DNA from: Stenotrophomonas aracearum
GTDB taxonomy: Bacteria > Pseudomonadota > Gammaproteobacteria > Xanthomonadales > Xanthomonadaceae
Reading direction: 5' to 3'
Assembly: GCF_031834615.1 (NCBI RefSeq)
Contig: NZ_CP115543.1
Location: forward strand, 3,979,001-4,043,000
DNA: 64,000 nt
The position numbers were made by a program, and so were the translations under genes. This document shows positions 43,814 through 53,046 of the stretch, one piece after another. Each line of letters starts with the position of its first letter. Position 1 is the first letter of the stretch. The notes beneath the pieces are model-generated. The model saw only the letters and a program-made list of their open reading frames with translations. It ran no database searches and had not been told where the DNA came from.

Positions 43814-43949
43814 CGTTGGCTCCTTGTACATTCCGCAGCGTGGGGCTGCCAGGGTGGGTTTGTTTCGGGCAACAGTTCCCCGCACCACGGCCAGAGGGCC
43901 GAAGTCGGGAAACCGTGGGGTGAGGTGGTATGAAGCGTGGTGCGGTGGG

Positions 43950-46900
43950 TTACGGCGATACGATGCTGGCGGTATCGCCCTCCTGTCCGATCAGTGCGGC
44001 GTTGGCCCAGTTGCCGCATACCTGGGTAGGCTGCGTGCCTTGTGCGCCCAGGGTGCGCAGGCTGAGGGTCTGCAGCCCGCGGATGTCGAGTTCGGGTTTG
44101 ACCACGCCCGGCGCCTTGACCAGGCCGCTGTCGTACAGCAGCCGGCCATCGCCCCAGACCTGGAACTGCATGCCACCAGCGGTGCGGCAGGCGTCATCGA
44201 TACCGAGGTCGGCACGCAGCAGGCGCCACTGGCCCTGCAACTGCAGGTCGATGCGGCTGGCCGGACCCACGCCCAGTCCACGGCGGAACAGCAGGCCGTT
44301 CATGCGCATCGGCTGGCCGCCCTGGAAGGCGAGGTCGGCGCGCACCTGTGCGGTCGCGGCGGCGGGCAGCGCCAGCTCGGAGAGGTAGCGCTGCTGCGCC
44401 GGACGCTCGGGTACCTGGTGCTCCAGGATCTGGAACGTACTGAGCGTGATCGGCCCGACGTCGCGCGGCTGCAGGGCGTCCACCGCGCGGGCGACGCTGC
44501 CCTGCGCGGCGGTGACCATCGGATCGCTTCCGGCGGCGCCGTCGCCTTCCGGGTTCTGCACGCTGAGCACGCGGAAGCGCAGCAGGCGGCCAGCGTGCGC
44601 GGGGAAGTCGATCTGCTGCTTGTCCTGCTTGAGTGCCAGGCGGCCACGCTTGATCGGCTCGCCCCATTCGCCGTTGGTGTCGGCCAGGTAGATCTCGTAG
44701 TCGCGGACCTGGCCACTCTTCCAGTGCTGGTCGTTGCGCGGCGCCAGCACGATGCCATCGACCAGTCGGCGTTCGCCGAACCCGATCACCCATTCGTGGG
44801 CGCCGGTGCGCACGGCCTGGTTGCGCACGGTGCGGAACCAGGTGGCCGGGTCGTCGTCGAAGGCTTTCTCCAGTTCATAGCCGCGCTCTTCGGCCGGGCG
44901 GTTGACCACCAGCAGGCTGTCGGCGGGCAGCGCGCGGCCCAGCACCGGCGCGGCGGGGAAGGCGTCGTCGACAGGCGCCGTGGCCTGCGGGATGTCGAGC
45001 TGGAAGGCCAGCGGCGTGCGGATGTCCACCGCAGCGGTGCGCACATGCACGGTGCCCTTGCGCTCGGCAGCGTCGTAGTACCAGCCTTCGCTGGCCCCGT
45101 TCCACGCGGCAGCGTCGGCCAGCATTGGCAGGGCGCGGCCGTCGAGGGCCACCGCCGTCGGGCGCTGCCGGCTCAGCACGCGCAGCGCATAGCGGCGCTG
45201 CGCCAGCTGGCCCTGGTACTGGCCGCGTACGCCGTCGATGCTGACCTGCACCGGACCGCTGCCCTGCGCCGGTGCCTGCATGCGCACCTGCTGCTGGCTG
45301 GACTCGCCCTTCTCATAGCGGCGGGTGTTGCCGTCGTCTTCGTACAGCGTGTACTGCGAGCTGCCCTGTGGGTACAGGTCGAAGGTGACTTCGTCGAGCG
45401 GCTTCTCGCCGTCGAACAGCATCTCCGGGTACATCGGCACGATCGCACCGGCGCGCACGAACAGGGGAATCGTGGCCAGTTCCACCGGACGATCCAGGGT
45501 GCGGCCTTCCGCCCCCACCTGAAGTTCTCGACCGTCCCAGTAGTCGATCCAGCGGCCCTGCGGCAGATGGATGTCGCGGCGCCAACCACGGCTGGCGGCC
45601 TGGCTGCGGTACACCGGCGCCACCAGCAGGTCGCGGCCGAGCAGGAACTGGTACTTGAACGTTTCGTCCCACGCATTCGGATCCTGCGGGTAGTCCCACA
45701 TCAGCGCGCGCAGGATCGGTGCGCCGGTGGTGGCCGCCTCATGCGCCAGCCCGTACATGTACGGGGTCATGCGCATCTTGAGCTTGAGGTAGTCGCGGTT
45801 GATGCTGCGGTAGGGTTCGTCGTACCACCACGGGTGCTTGCGCGCACTGCCCGACCAGCCGGACATGCCCATCAGCACGGGAGTGAACGCCTTCCACTGC
45901 AGGTCGCGGGTGAAGGTTTCGGCGCTGCCGCCGAAAATCGCATCCACGTCGCCGCTGGCGTAGGCCATGCCGGACAGCCCGGAACCGACCAAGGTGGGAA
46001 TGTGCCAGCGGATGTAGTCCCAGCTGCTGCTCTGGTCGCCGGTCCAGGCCACCGCGTAACGCTGGATGCCGGCCCAGCCCATCACCGTCCACAGGAACGG
46101 GCGCGAGTCGGAGTTGTGCAGGATGCCGTTGAACGCGGATTGGTTGGCGTCCATCGCGAACTGGTAGCCCTTGCCGGTCCAGGCCACGTCCAGCTTCTGC
46201 ACGCGGGTACCGGCGGTGCCCACTTCCCAGGCGATCTTGTCCACGCCGTTCTCGGTCCACAGCCCGGTCTTGAAACCGTAGCCGGCCAGGCCCTTCACGG
46301 TCTCCGGAAGGCCCTTGTAGCCGCAGCCGTAGCCGTCGTTGGGCAGGATCCAGCCACCAGGCATGTCGTGCGCGCGGTACTGCTTCGCCACGCTGTCGAC
46401 CACGTCCGGGGTGGTGCCGGTGGGGCCATCGCTCCAGCCTTCGGGCACGCTGCCGGGCTTCTTGATGTTGTCGCCGTCGTTGTAGCAGTCGGCGTCGCCA
46501 TACGAGAACGCCCAGCGCGGCAGCAACGCGGCGCGGCCGGTCAGCGCGGTGTAGCGATCCAGCAGCGCGGGCAGACCGTCGCCGACGAAGTAATAGGCAT
46601 CGAAGCGGTCTTCGCGATGCAGCAGCGTGGCCTGGTCGGCCTGGCGCAGGTCGTAGCTGCCATCGCTCCAGGTGTTGCGCAGCATGCCCCAGCCACGCGA
46701 GCTGAGCAGCATTGGCGCGGGGTTGGGGCGGTCGCCCTCTTCCCAGCCGCCGGAATAGGACACCTCCAGTTCGCGCCCCTTGAAGGCGAACCGGCCGTTC
46801 TGCTGGCCGCCGCCGACGAACTGCTCGTCCGGCTGGCTGCTGAGCACCTGCACGCTCTGTGCGGTGTCCAGGTCCAGCGGTTGCAGTTCGCGCCACAGCG

Positions 46901-47309
46901 CCACGTCCTTGCCGCCCTCGCGGCGGTCCAGTGCAAGCCGCAGTGGCTTTCGCTGGATGTGCAGTACCAGCGCGTCGGTGCGGATGCGCACCTCGGCGGC
47001 GTCTTCTTCAAGCGTGAACGGCACGGCGCTGGCAGGCTGCGGCAACACAATCGGCGCAGCCTTGTCGCCCGCCGGTTGCAACGTGCCGGTGCGGCTGGCC
47101 TGCACGCGCAGCAGATCGGTGCGCAGCAGGTCCACGCGCACGGTCATGCCATTGTCGGTGCTGAGGTTCCAGGCGGTGGTCTCGCTGCCAGGCGCAGCCT
47201 GCACCGTGGCGAGATTGCCCAGCGGCGCGGCCATCGCAGGCAGGGCCGCCAGCGACAGGGACGAAAGCAGCGCGATGGCCAGTACGGTGCGTCGACAACG
47301 GGTAACCAC
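43950..47309 (-). CDS. GH31 glycosidase, probable alpha-N-acetylgalactosaminidase
   Basis: This 1119-residue secreted enzyme starts with a signal peptide (TVLAIALLSSLSLAALPAMA). The GH31 barrel has a probable nucleophile at Asp374 (QKLDVAWTG) and acid/base at Asp425 (VAWTGDQSSSWDYIRWH), followed by SGLSGMAYASGDVDAIFGG. This variant nucleophile motif and the KMRMTPYMYGLAHEAA segment resemble GH31 subfamily 18, whose members remove alpha-GalNAc. C-terminal parts look like an F5/8C (CBM32) domain at about 800-920 and an NPCBM domain at the end (GLGVGPASRIDLQLQGQW). The GTG start has a GGGGG nearby. It is the first gene of the minus-strand arm. Specificity is inferred partly from the locus. Confidence 0.8.
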   Translation of the reverse strand: MVTRCRRTVLAIALLSSLSLAALPAMAAPLGNLATVQAAPGSETTAWNLSTDNGMTVRVDLLRTDLLRVQASRTGTLQPAGDKAAPIVLPQPASAVPFTLEEDAAEVRIRTDALVLHIQRKPLRLALDRREGGKDVALWRELQPLDLDTAQSVQVLSSQPDEQFVGGGQQNGRFAFKGRELEVSYSGGWEEGDRPNPAPMLLSSRGWGMLRNTWSDGSYDLRQADQATLLHREDRFDAYYFVGDGLPALLDRYTALTGRAALLPRWAFSYGDADCYNDGDNIKKPGSVPEGWSDGPTGTTPDVVDSVAKQYRAHDMPGGWILPNDGYGCGYKGLPETVKGLAGYGFKTGLWTENGVDKIAWEVGTAGTRVQKLDVAWTGKGYQFAMDANQSAFNGILHNSDSRPFLWTVMGWAGIQRYAVAWTGDQSSSWDYIRWHIPTLVGSGLSGMAYASGDVDAIFGGSAETFTRDLQWKAFTPVLMGMSGWSGSARKHPWWYDEPYRSINRDYLKLKMRMTPYMYGLAHEAATTGAPILRALMWDYPQDPNAWDETFKYQFLLGRDLLVAPVYRSQAASRGWRRDIHLPQGRWIDYWDGRELQVGAEGRTLDRPVELATIPLFVRAGAIVPMYPEMLFDGEKPLDEVTFDLYPQGSSQYTLYEDDGNTRRYEKGESSQQQVRMQAPAQGSGPVQVSIDGVRGQYQGQLAQRRYALRVLSRQRPTAVALDGRALPMLADAAAWNGASEGWYYDAAERKGTVHVRTAAVDIRTPLAFQLDIPQATAPVDDAFPAAPVLGRALPADSLLVVNRPAEERGYELEKAFDDDPATWFRTVRNQAVRTGAHEWVIGFGERRLVDGIVLAPRNDQHWKSGQVRDYEIYLADTNGEWGEPIKRGRLALKQDKQQIDFPAHAGRLLRFRVLSVQNPEGDGAAGSDPMVTAAQGSVARAVDALQPRDVGPITLSTFQILEHQVPERPAQQRYLSELALPAAATAQVRADLAFQGGQPMRMNGLLFRRGLGVGPASRIDLQLQGQWRLLRADLGIDDACRTAGGMQFQVWGDGRLLYDSGLVKAPGVVKPELDIRGLQTLSLRTLGAQGTQPTQVCGNWANAALIGQEGDTASIVSP

Positions 47310-47422
47310 TTCGCCCCCAAAGCCCGCAGTTGGCGGGTGTCCGAAACCAGTGCGGCCGACTATGGGGCAGGCTGTCGAAAGATGTCAATAAATTGCAAAG
47401 AAAAAAGCTTAGGAATTTGTTT

Positions 47423-47602
47423 GAAACGAAAGTTGATGCAAAGCACCACTTGCTTTCTGCCACCTGAATGCGCGGATTTTCCCTTGAGGCGTCGAGGCGC
47501 ACACGATTCCGATTGCGCCGTGCGGAAAATTGCGATTGCAAACTGTGACCGACCAATCTTATTTATATCTTTCGTTATTTGACATTTCGAAAGAAAACGA
47601 AG
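47423..47602. promoter_or_regulatory. Candidate AgaR operators between divergent arms
   Basis: The 322-base gap between the GH31 and agaS genes holds TTTCGTT-type elements: CTTTCGTTTC on the minus strand (47432-47423), CTTTCGTT at 47569-47576, then TTTCGAAAG and AAAACGAAG within 47585-47602. Published enterobacterial AgaR sites contain TTTCRTTTY, which the first element fits exactly. The sites nearest agaS lie just upstream of its ribosome binding site. Assignment to the AgaR encoded at 51108 is an inference. Confidence 0.55.
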
Positions 47603-47631
47603 ATTGTTTGCCTGCCCAACAGGAATCGCGA

Positions 47632-48789
47632 ATGGACGTCACCCTGCTCCCTGATTTGCCCGCCTGGCAGCGCCTTGGTGGCGCGCACACCGCTGAAGAG
47701 ATCGCGCAGCAACCGGCCCTGTGGTCGAACCTGGCTGCGGTGATCGACGGCGCGCGCGAACGAATCGACGCCTTCCTGGGCGACGCCCTGAACGATCCCA
47801 ACCAGCGGGTGATCTTCACCGGCGCCGGAAGCTCGGGCTTCATTGCCGAGATGGTGGCCGACCAGATCAACGCGCAATGGCCGGCCGACATGCGCGCCCT
47901 CCACACCACCAGCCTGCTGACCCACCCGGCGCTGTACCTGCAGCGCGACCGCCCGACCCTGCTGGTGTCGTTCGGGCGCAGCGGTTCCAGCCCGGAGAGC
48001 GTGGCAGCAGTGGAACTGGTGCGTGCGCAGGTGGACGAGGCGCGCTTCCTGGACATCACCTGCAATGCCGATGGCGCGCTGGCGCAGCGCGGCCAGGGTC
48101 GCAGCGACACGCTGTCTCTGCTGATGCCGCCGGCCAGCTGCGACCGCGCGTTCGCCATGACCAGCAGCCTGAGCTGCATGCTGCTGGCCGCCCTGAGCGT
48201 GTTCGAGCGTGCTCCGTGGGCCGAACGCACCGCGCGCCTGCGCAACCTCGCACAGTGTGGCGAACAGGCCGTGCAGGCCTGGGACGCGCCGGTCGCTGCG
48301 CTTGCGCAAGGTGACATCTCGCGGGTGATCTATCTGGGCAGCGGACCGCTGGAGGCTACCGCACGCGAAGCCGCGTTGAAGGTACTGGAGCTCACCGCCG
48401 GCCGCGTGCTCGCACTGGCCAACACGCCGCTGGGCTTCCGCCACGGCCCCAAATCCACGCTCAACGGCACCACGCTGGTGGTGATGCTGCGCAGCGCGCA
48501 GCCGCTGGCACGCCGCTATGAGCAGGACCTGCTGGAAGAGCTGCGTCGTGATGGCATCGCCGCGCGGGTGATCTCGGTCGGCCCGGCCGGCGCGGACAGC
48601 GCCGAAGGCGACTTCGTGCTCGACGTGCCCGCCCTGCCCGACACCTGGCTCGCCCCGCTCTGGCTGGTGATGGCGCAGTGCTTCGCGCTGCAGCGTTCGG
48701 CCGCGCTGGGCCTGACCCCCGACAACCCCTTCCCCGACGGCACGGTCAATCGCGTGGTGCAGGGCGTGACCATCCACGACCATGGCTGA
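47632..48789 (+). CDS. agaS: AgaS-type SIS-domain galactosamine-6-phosphate deaminase
   Basis: This 385-residue protein has two SIS sugar-isomerase domains: FTGAGSSGFIAEMV near residue 65 and LVSFGRSGSSPESVAAVEL near 115, then YLGSGPLEATAREAALKVLE in the second half with ELTAGRVLALANTPLGFRHG. AgaS converts galactosamine-6-phosphate to tagatose-6-phosphate and ammonia. It is the first gene of the plus-strand arm, with AGGA seven bases before the ATG, and it overlaps the kinase gene by eight bases. Confidence 0.9.
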   Translation: MDVTLLPDLPAWQRLGGAHTAEEIAQQPALWSNLAAVIDGARERIDAFLGDALNDPNQRVIFTGAGSSGFIAEMVADQINAQWPADMRALHTTSLLTHPALYLQRDRPTLLVSFGRSGSSPESVAAVELVRAQVDEARFLDITCNADGALAQRGQGRSDTLSLLMPPASCDRAFAMTSSLSCMLLAALSVFERAPWAERTARLRNLAQCGEQAVQAWDAPVAALAQGDISRVIYLGSGPLEATAREAALKVLELTAGRVLALANTPLGFRHGPKSTLNGTTLVVMLRSAQPLARRYEQDLLEELRRDGIAARVISVGPAGADSAEGDFVLDVPALPDTWLAPLWLVMAQCFALQRSAALGLTPDNPFPDGTVNRVVQGVTIHDHG

Positions 48790-49729
48790 GTCCGATACGC
48801 CCCTGCAGCGCTGGTATGGCATCGACATCGGTGGCACCAAGATCGAACTAGTGGCGTGCGATGCCGGACTGAAGGTGCACCACCGCCAGCGCGTGGCCAC
48901 CCCCACCCACGACTACGCCGCGTTCGTCGAAACCATCGGCCAGCTGGTGGACGATGCCGACGCTGCGCTCGGAACGCGCGCCAGTGCAGTGGGCATCGGA
49001 CTGCCCGGCGTGCGCGACCGCGACAGCGGTGTGCAGCTCAGCGCCAACGTACCGGCCCTGAGCGGGCGTACCGTCGGGCACGATCTGGAAGCGCGGCTGC
49101 AACGCCGGCTCGCGCTGGGCAACGACCTGCAGTGCTTTGCGCTGTCCGAGGCGCATGACGGTGCCGCGGCCGGTTACCCCAGCATGTTCGGCGTCATCCT
49201 GGGCACCGGTGCCGGCGGCGGCTACTGCCTGCACGGCCAGCTGGTGGCTGGCAACAACGGCATCGCCGGCGAGTGGGGTCACTGGAGCCTGCCCGCCACC
49301 CTGCAGCTGCGCCACGACCTGCCACTGCTGGACTGCGGTTGCGGCCTGCGCGGCTGCCTGGAGCGCTACGTGTCCGGCAGCGGCCTGGCCATGATCCACG
49401 AACGCCACGGCGGCCAGGCCCGCGACGCCACTACGGTGGTCGAGCTGGCGCACGCCGGCGACCCGATCGCGCTGCGCGCACTGGCGATCCATCGCGACCT
49501 GCTCGGCTACAGCTTCGCCAGCCTGATCCTGGCGCTGGACCCGCACGTGATCGTGCTGGGCGGCGGCCTTTCCAAGCTGGAACAGCTGTACCGCGACCTG
49601 CCTGCGGCCATCGCGCCCTACCTGTTCAATGGCGTGCGCGTGCCGCCGATCCTGCCGCCGGTGTTCGGCGATGCCGGCGGTGCACGCGGCGCGGCGTTGC
49701 TGGCCCGCCAGCTGCACGGCGCGCCCTGA
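48782..49729 (+). CDS. agaK: ROK-family GalNAc kinase
   Basis: This 315-residue ROK sugar kinase has the N-terminal phosphate loop YGIDIGGTKIELVACD, the GIGLPGVRD segment, and the zinc site HWSLP then CGCGLRGCLERYVSG. In this locus it would phosphorylate incoming GalNAc to GalNAc-6-phosphate, replacing the PTS used by enteric bacteria. Its ATG lies inside the last codons of agaS. Substrate assignment rests on context. Confidence 0.85.
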   Translation: MAESDTPLQRWYGIDIGGTKIELVACDAGLKVHHRQRVATPTHDYAAFVETIGQLVDDADAALGTRASAVGIGLPGVRDRDSGVQLSANVPALSGRTVGHDLEARLQRRLALGNDLQCFALSEAHDGAAAGYPSMFGVILGTGAGGGYCLHGQLVAGNNGIAGEWGHWSLPATLQLRHDLPLLDCGCGLRGCLERYVSGSGLAMIHERHGGQARDATTVVELAHAGDPIALRALAIHRDLLGYSFASLILALDPHVIVLGGGLSKLEQLYRDLPAAIAPYLFNGVRVPPILPPVFGDAGGARGAALLARQLHGAP

Positions 49730-49766
49730 ATCCCTTCCCCCATTCTGCTGCGCCAGGAGTGCTGCC

Positions 49767-51074
49767 ATGTCTGCCGTTCAATCGTTGATCGCTGCCCATC
49801 GCCAGGGCCAGCCTGTTGGCCTGTACAGCGTGTGCTGCAGCAACGAGCAGGTGCTGCTGGCGGCCATGGACGTGGCGCGTACGTACGACACGGTGCTGCT
49901 TGTCGAAGCCACCTCCAACCAGGTGGACCAGTTCGGCGGCTATACCGGCATGACCCCGCCGCAGTACCGCGACTACGTACTGAGGCTGGCACGCAACCAC
50001 GATTTCCCGGTGGAGCGGCTCATCCTGGGCGGCGACCACCTCGGTCCGAATGCCTGGCAGAAGGGGCCTGCCGACGTGGCGATGGCCAACGCGCGCACGC
50101 TGATCGCTGCGTACGTGGCGGCCGGCTTCCACAAGATCCACCTGGACTGCAGCATGTCCTGCGCCGACGATCCGACCCCGCTGCCCGACGCCATCGTCGC
50201 GGCGCGTTCGGCGGAGCTGGCGCGCATCGCCGAGCGTACCGCTGCCGAGAACGGCCTGCCGCCACCGGTGTATGTGATCGGCACCGAAGTGCCGGTGCCG
50301 GGCGGCGAGGCCTCGCTGGAAGGCGGGCTGGCGGTAACCACGCCGACGGCCGCCGCGCTCACGCTGGCGATCCATCGCGAAGCCTTCTCTGCACCGGACC
50401 TGCTGCCGGCATGGGAACGGGTGATCGCGATGGTGGTGCAACCCGGCGTGGATTTTGACCACAGCAGCGTGCACTACTACGACCCGGCCGCCGCGCAGGC
50501 GCTCTCCGCGTTCGTGGAAACCCAGCCGCGCATCGTGTTCGAGGCGCACTCCACCGACTACCAGACCGAAGCGGGCCTGCACGCGCTGGTGCGCGACCAT
50601 TTCGCCATCCTCAAGGTCGGTCCGGCCGCGACGTATGCGTTCCGCGAAGCGGTGTTCGCGCTGGCGATGATCGAACGCGAACTGCTGCCCGCCGCCGAGG
50701 CCTCGCAGCTGATCGACGTGCTGGAGCGCTGCATGCTGGACAAGCCCGGCAGCTGGGCCAGCTATTACACCGGCAGCGCGCACGAACAGCGCCTGCTGCG
50801 TGCGTACTCGCTGAGCGACCGCAGCCGCTACTACTGGGGTGAGCCGGAAGTGCAGGCGGCGTTGGCCACGCTGGTCGACAACCTGACCCGGGTGCCACCG
50901 CCGCTGATGCTGCTCAGCCAGTTCCTGCCGGAGCAGACCCGTGCGGTGCAGGCCGGCGTGCTGGCCGTCGAGCCGCTGGCGCTGATCCGCCACAAGGTGG
51001 GGCTGCGCTTGGCCGAGTACGCGCGAGTGTGCGTCAACGAAAGTTTTTCTGCCACGGAGGTTTCGGAACGGTAA
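49767..51074 (+). CDS. agaZ: AgaZ/KbaZ/GatZ-type tagatose-bisphosphate aldolase subunit
   Basis: This 435-residue TIM-barrel-like protein belongs to the D-tagatose-1,6-bisphosphate aldolase class II non-catalytic subunit family: VLLVEATSNQVDQFGGYTGM, LILGGDHLGPNAWQ, HLDCSMSCADDPTPLPD, YVIGTEVPVPGGE and SWASYYTGSAHEQRLLRAYS. In enteric bacteria it partners the catalytic AgaY/KbaY; some authors have instead proposed a kinase role. No catalytic subunit or tagatose-6-phosphate kinase gene is present in the locus. AGGAG precedes the ATG at 49767. Confidence 0.88.
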   Translation: MSAVQSLIAAHRQGQPVGLYSVCCSNEQVLLAAMDVARTYDTVLLVEATSNQVDQFGGYTGMTPPQYRDYVLRLARNHDFPVERLILGGDHLGPNAWQKGPADVAMANARTLIAAYVAAGFHKIHLDCSMSCADDPTPLPDAIVAARSAELARIAERTAAENGLPPPVYVIGTEVPVPGGEASLEGGLAVTTPTAAALTLAIHREAFSAPDLLPAWERVIAMVVQPGVDFDHSSVHYYDPAAAQALSAFVETQPRIVFEAHSTDYQTEAGLHALVRDHFAILKVGPAATYAFREAVFALAMIERELLPAAEASQLIDVLERCMLDKPGSWASYYTGSAHEQRLLRAYSLSDRSRYYWGEPEVQAALATLVDNLTRVPPPLMLLSQFLPEQTRAVQAGVLAVEPLALIRHKVGLRLAEYARVCVNESFSATEVSER

Positions 51075-51107
51075 GCTTCGGCTTTCCTTCCGAACGGAAT
51101 CGCCTTC

Positions 51108-51884
51108 ATGCGAAACACACGGCAGCGCCGCCAGCAGATCCTGCAGTTGCTGGTCGACCACGGCAACGTGCAGGTCAGTGAACTGGTGGACCGTTTCGGC
51201 GTGTCGGCCGTGACCATCCGTGCCGACCTGACCCACATCGAGTCGCAGGGCCTGGCCACGCGCACCCACGGCGGTGCCACGCTGGTGCGCAAGCCGCCGC
51301 TGGAACAGGACATCCACCAGAAGGACGCGCTGAACCTGCCGCTGAAGGACAGCATCGGCGCGCATGCCGCGCGGCTGGTGCGGGCCGGCGACAACATCAT
51401 CATCGACTCCGGGTCCACCACCATGACCCTGGCCCGCCACCTGCGCGAACACCAGGACGTGACAGTGATGACCAACGGGCTCAACATCGCCTGGGAACTG
51501 GCCAATGCACCGGGCGTGGAACTGCTGCTCACCGGCGGCCTGCTGCGCAAGCAATCGCTGTCGCTGCAGGGCAGCCAAGCCGAGGCCAGCCTCAACACCT
51601 ACAGTTTCGACACCCTGTTCCTGGGCGTGGATGGCCTGGACCTGCAGTTCGGGCTCACCACCCACCACGAAGCCGAAGCCCGCCTCAACCACCGCATGGT
51701 GGAGCGCGCGCGCCGCGTGGTGGTGCTGACCGACGCGTCCAAGTTCGGCCACGTCAGCCTGCACCGCATCGCCCGCCTCGACCAGGTCCACACCATCATC
51801 ACCGACGCCAGCATCGACCCGGACTACCTGGACGGGCTGCAGAAGCTGGGCATCGAAGTGATCATCGCCGAGTCCCCGCCGTGA
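51108..51884 (+). CDS. agaR: DeoR-family regulator AgaR
   Basis: This 258-residue repressor has an N-terminal winged helix (RRQQILQLLVDHGNVQVSEL, FGVSAVTIRADLTHIESQG, RTHGGAT) and a C-terminal sugar-phosphate sensor domain (IIIDSGSTTMTLARHL, VMTNGLNIAWEL, LTGGLLRKQSLSLQG, VVLTDASKFG). DeoR proteins of this type are released from DNA by a pathway phosphosugar. Its position inside the operon and the TTTCGTT elements upstream point to control of both arms. It overlaps the deacetylase gene by four bases. Confidence 0.88.
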   Translation: MRNTRQRRQQILQLLVDHGNVQVSELVDRFGVSAVTIRADLTHIESQGLATRTHGGATLVRKPPLEQDIHQKDALNLPLKDSIGAHAARLVRAGDNIIIDSGSTTMTLARHLREHQDVTVMTNGLNIAWELANAPGVELLLTGGLLRKQSLSLQGSQAEASLNTYSFDTLFLGVDGLDLQFGLTTHHEAEARLNHRMVERARRVVVLTDASKFGHVSLHRIARLDQVHTIITDASIDPDYLDGLQKLGIEVIIAESPP

Positions 51885-52996
51885 ACCCTGCCGCCTTCCT
51901 GCATGGCCGCGTACTGACCCCGTCCGGGTGGGTGCGTGGCGACATCCACTTCGACCAGCGCATCGTTGCGATCCGCAGCGAGCACGCCGACCCGCGTGGC
52001 GACAACGAGGTGCCGTACATCCTGCCGGGCTTCATCGACCTGCATGTGCATGGCGGTGCTGGGGTGGACATCATGCAGGGCGGCGACACGGCGGTGACCG
52101 TAGCGCGCGCGCATGCGCGGCATGGCACCACCGCCCTGCTGGGCACGACCATGACCGCCGAGGCGGACGACATCGTGCGTGCGCTGCAGGGGTTGGCAGG
52201 TGCGATCACGCAGCGCGCGCCGGGCACCGCCCGCGTGCTGGGCGTGCATCTGGAAGGGCCCTTCATCAGCGCCGAACGGCTGGGCGCGCAGCCGCCGCTG
52301 GTGGTGGAAGCCACGCTGGACGACGTGCGCCAGCTGCACGCCATCGCACCGATCAAGGTGCTGACCATGGCGCCGGAGATCGGCCAGCACCTGGCGCTGA
52401 TTCCCGCCTTGAGTGCGCTGGGCATCCGCGTGCAGCTGGGTCACAGCGCCGGCAGTTATGAAGAGGGCGTAGCGGCGCTGGACGCCGGCGCAGCGGGCTT
52501 CACCCATCTGTTCAACGGCATGACCGGCGTGGACCACTACCACCCCGGCATCGCCACCGCGGCACTGGCGCATGCGCAGTACGCCGAACTCATCCCCGAC
52601 CTGCAACACGTCCACCCCGGCGCGATCCGCACCGCATTGCGCGCGATCCCGCGCCTGTACTGCGTGACCGACGCCACCGCCGCCACCGGCATGCCCGATG
52701 GCGAGTACGCGCTCGGCGTGCAGCGGGTGCACAAGTGCCTGGGCTGCGTGCGCCTGGAAAGCGGTTCGCTGGCCGGCAGCGCACTGACCATGGACCAGGC
52801 GCTGCGCAACCTGGTTGCGCTGGGACTGGCGCTGGATGACGCCTCCGACCGTGTTTCACGCTTCCCGGCCGACTATCTGGGGCTGGAAGACCGGGGTCGC
52901 CTGCAACCTGGCGCCTGGGCGGACCTGGTGGTGCTCGACCGCGACCTGCGCGTGCAGCAGGTCGTGGTGGAAGGCGAACGCATCACGCTCGACTAA
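51881..52996 (+). CDS. agaA: N-acetylgalactosamine-6-phosphate deacetylase
   Basis: This 371-residue amidohydrolase of the NagA/AgaA family starts at GTG 51881. Metal and catalytic motifs: GFIDLHVHGGAGVDIMQGGD (HxH), VHLEGPFIS (Glu), QLGHSAGSYE and GFTHLFNGMTG (His), and YCVTDATAATG (catalytic Asp). It removes the acetyl group from GalNAc-6-phosphate to supply AgaS. Family members also act on GlcNAc-6-phosphate, so GalNAc specificity is inferred from the locus. Confidence 0.88.
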   Translation: MNPAAFLHGRVLTPSGWVRGDIHFDQRIVAIRSEHADPRGDNEVPYILPGFIDLHVHGGAGVDIMQGGDTAVTVARAHARHGTTALLGTTMTAEADDIVRALQGLAGAITQRAPGTARVLGVHLEGPFISAERLGAQPPLVVEATLDDVRQLHAIAPIKVLTMAPEIGQHLALIPALSALGIRVQLGHSAGSYEEGVAALDAGAAGFTHLFNGMTGVDHYHPGIATAALAHAQYAELIPDLQHVHPGAIRTALRAIPRLYCVTDATAATGMPDGEYALGVQRVHKCLGCVRLESGSLAGSALTMDQALRNLVALGLALDDASDRVSRFPADYLGLEDRGRLQPGAWADLVVLDRDLRVQQVVVEGERITLD

Positions 52997-53046
52997 GTCA
53001 CTCCGCGCCGGCTGCGGCGCGCTCAAAACGTAGACAGGACCGCACC

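Noticed and set aside
43425..47582. 1385-codon plus-strand frame opposite the GH31 gene
   Set aside because: Same mirror effect of high GC; the GH31 reading frame has full motifs and a signal peptide.
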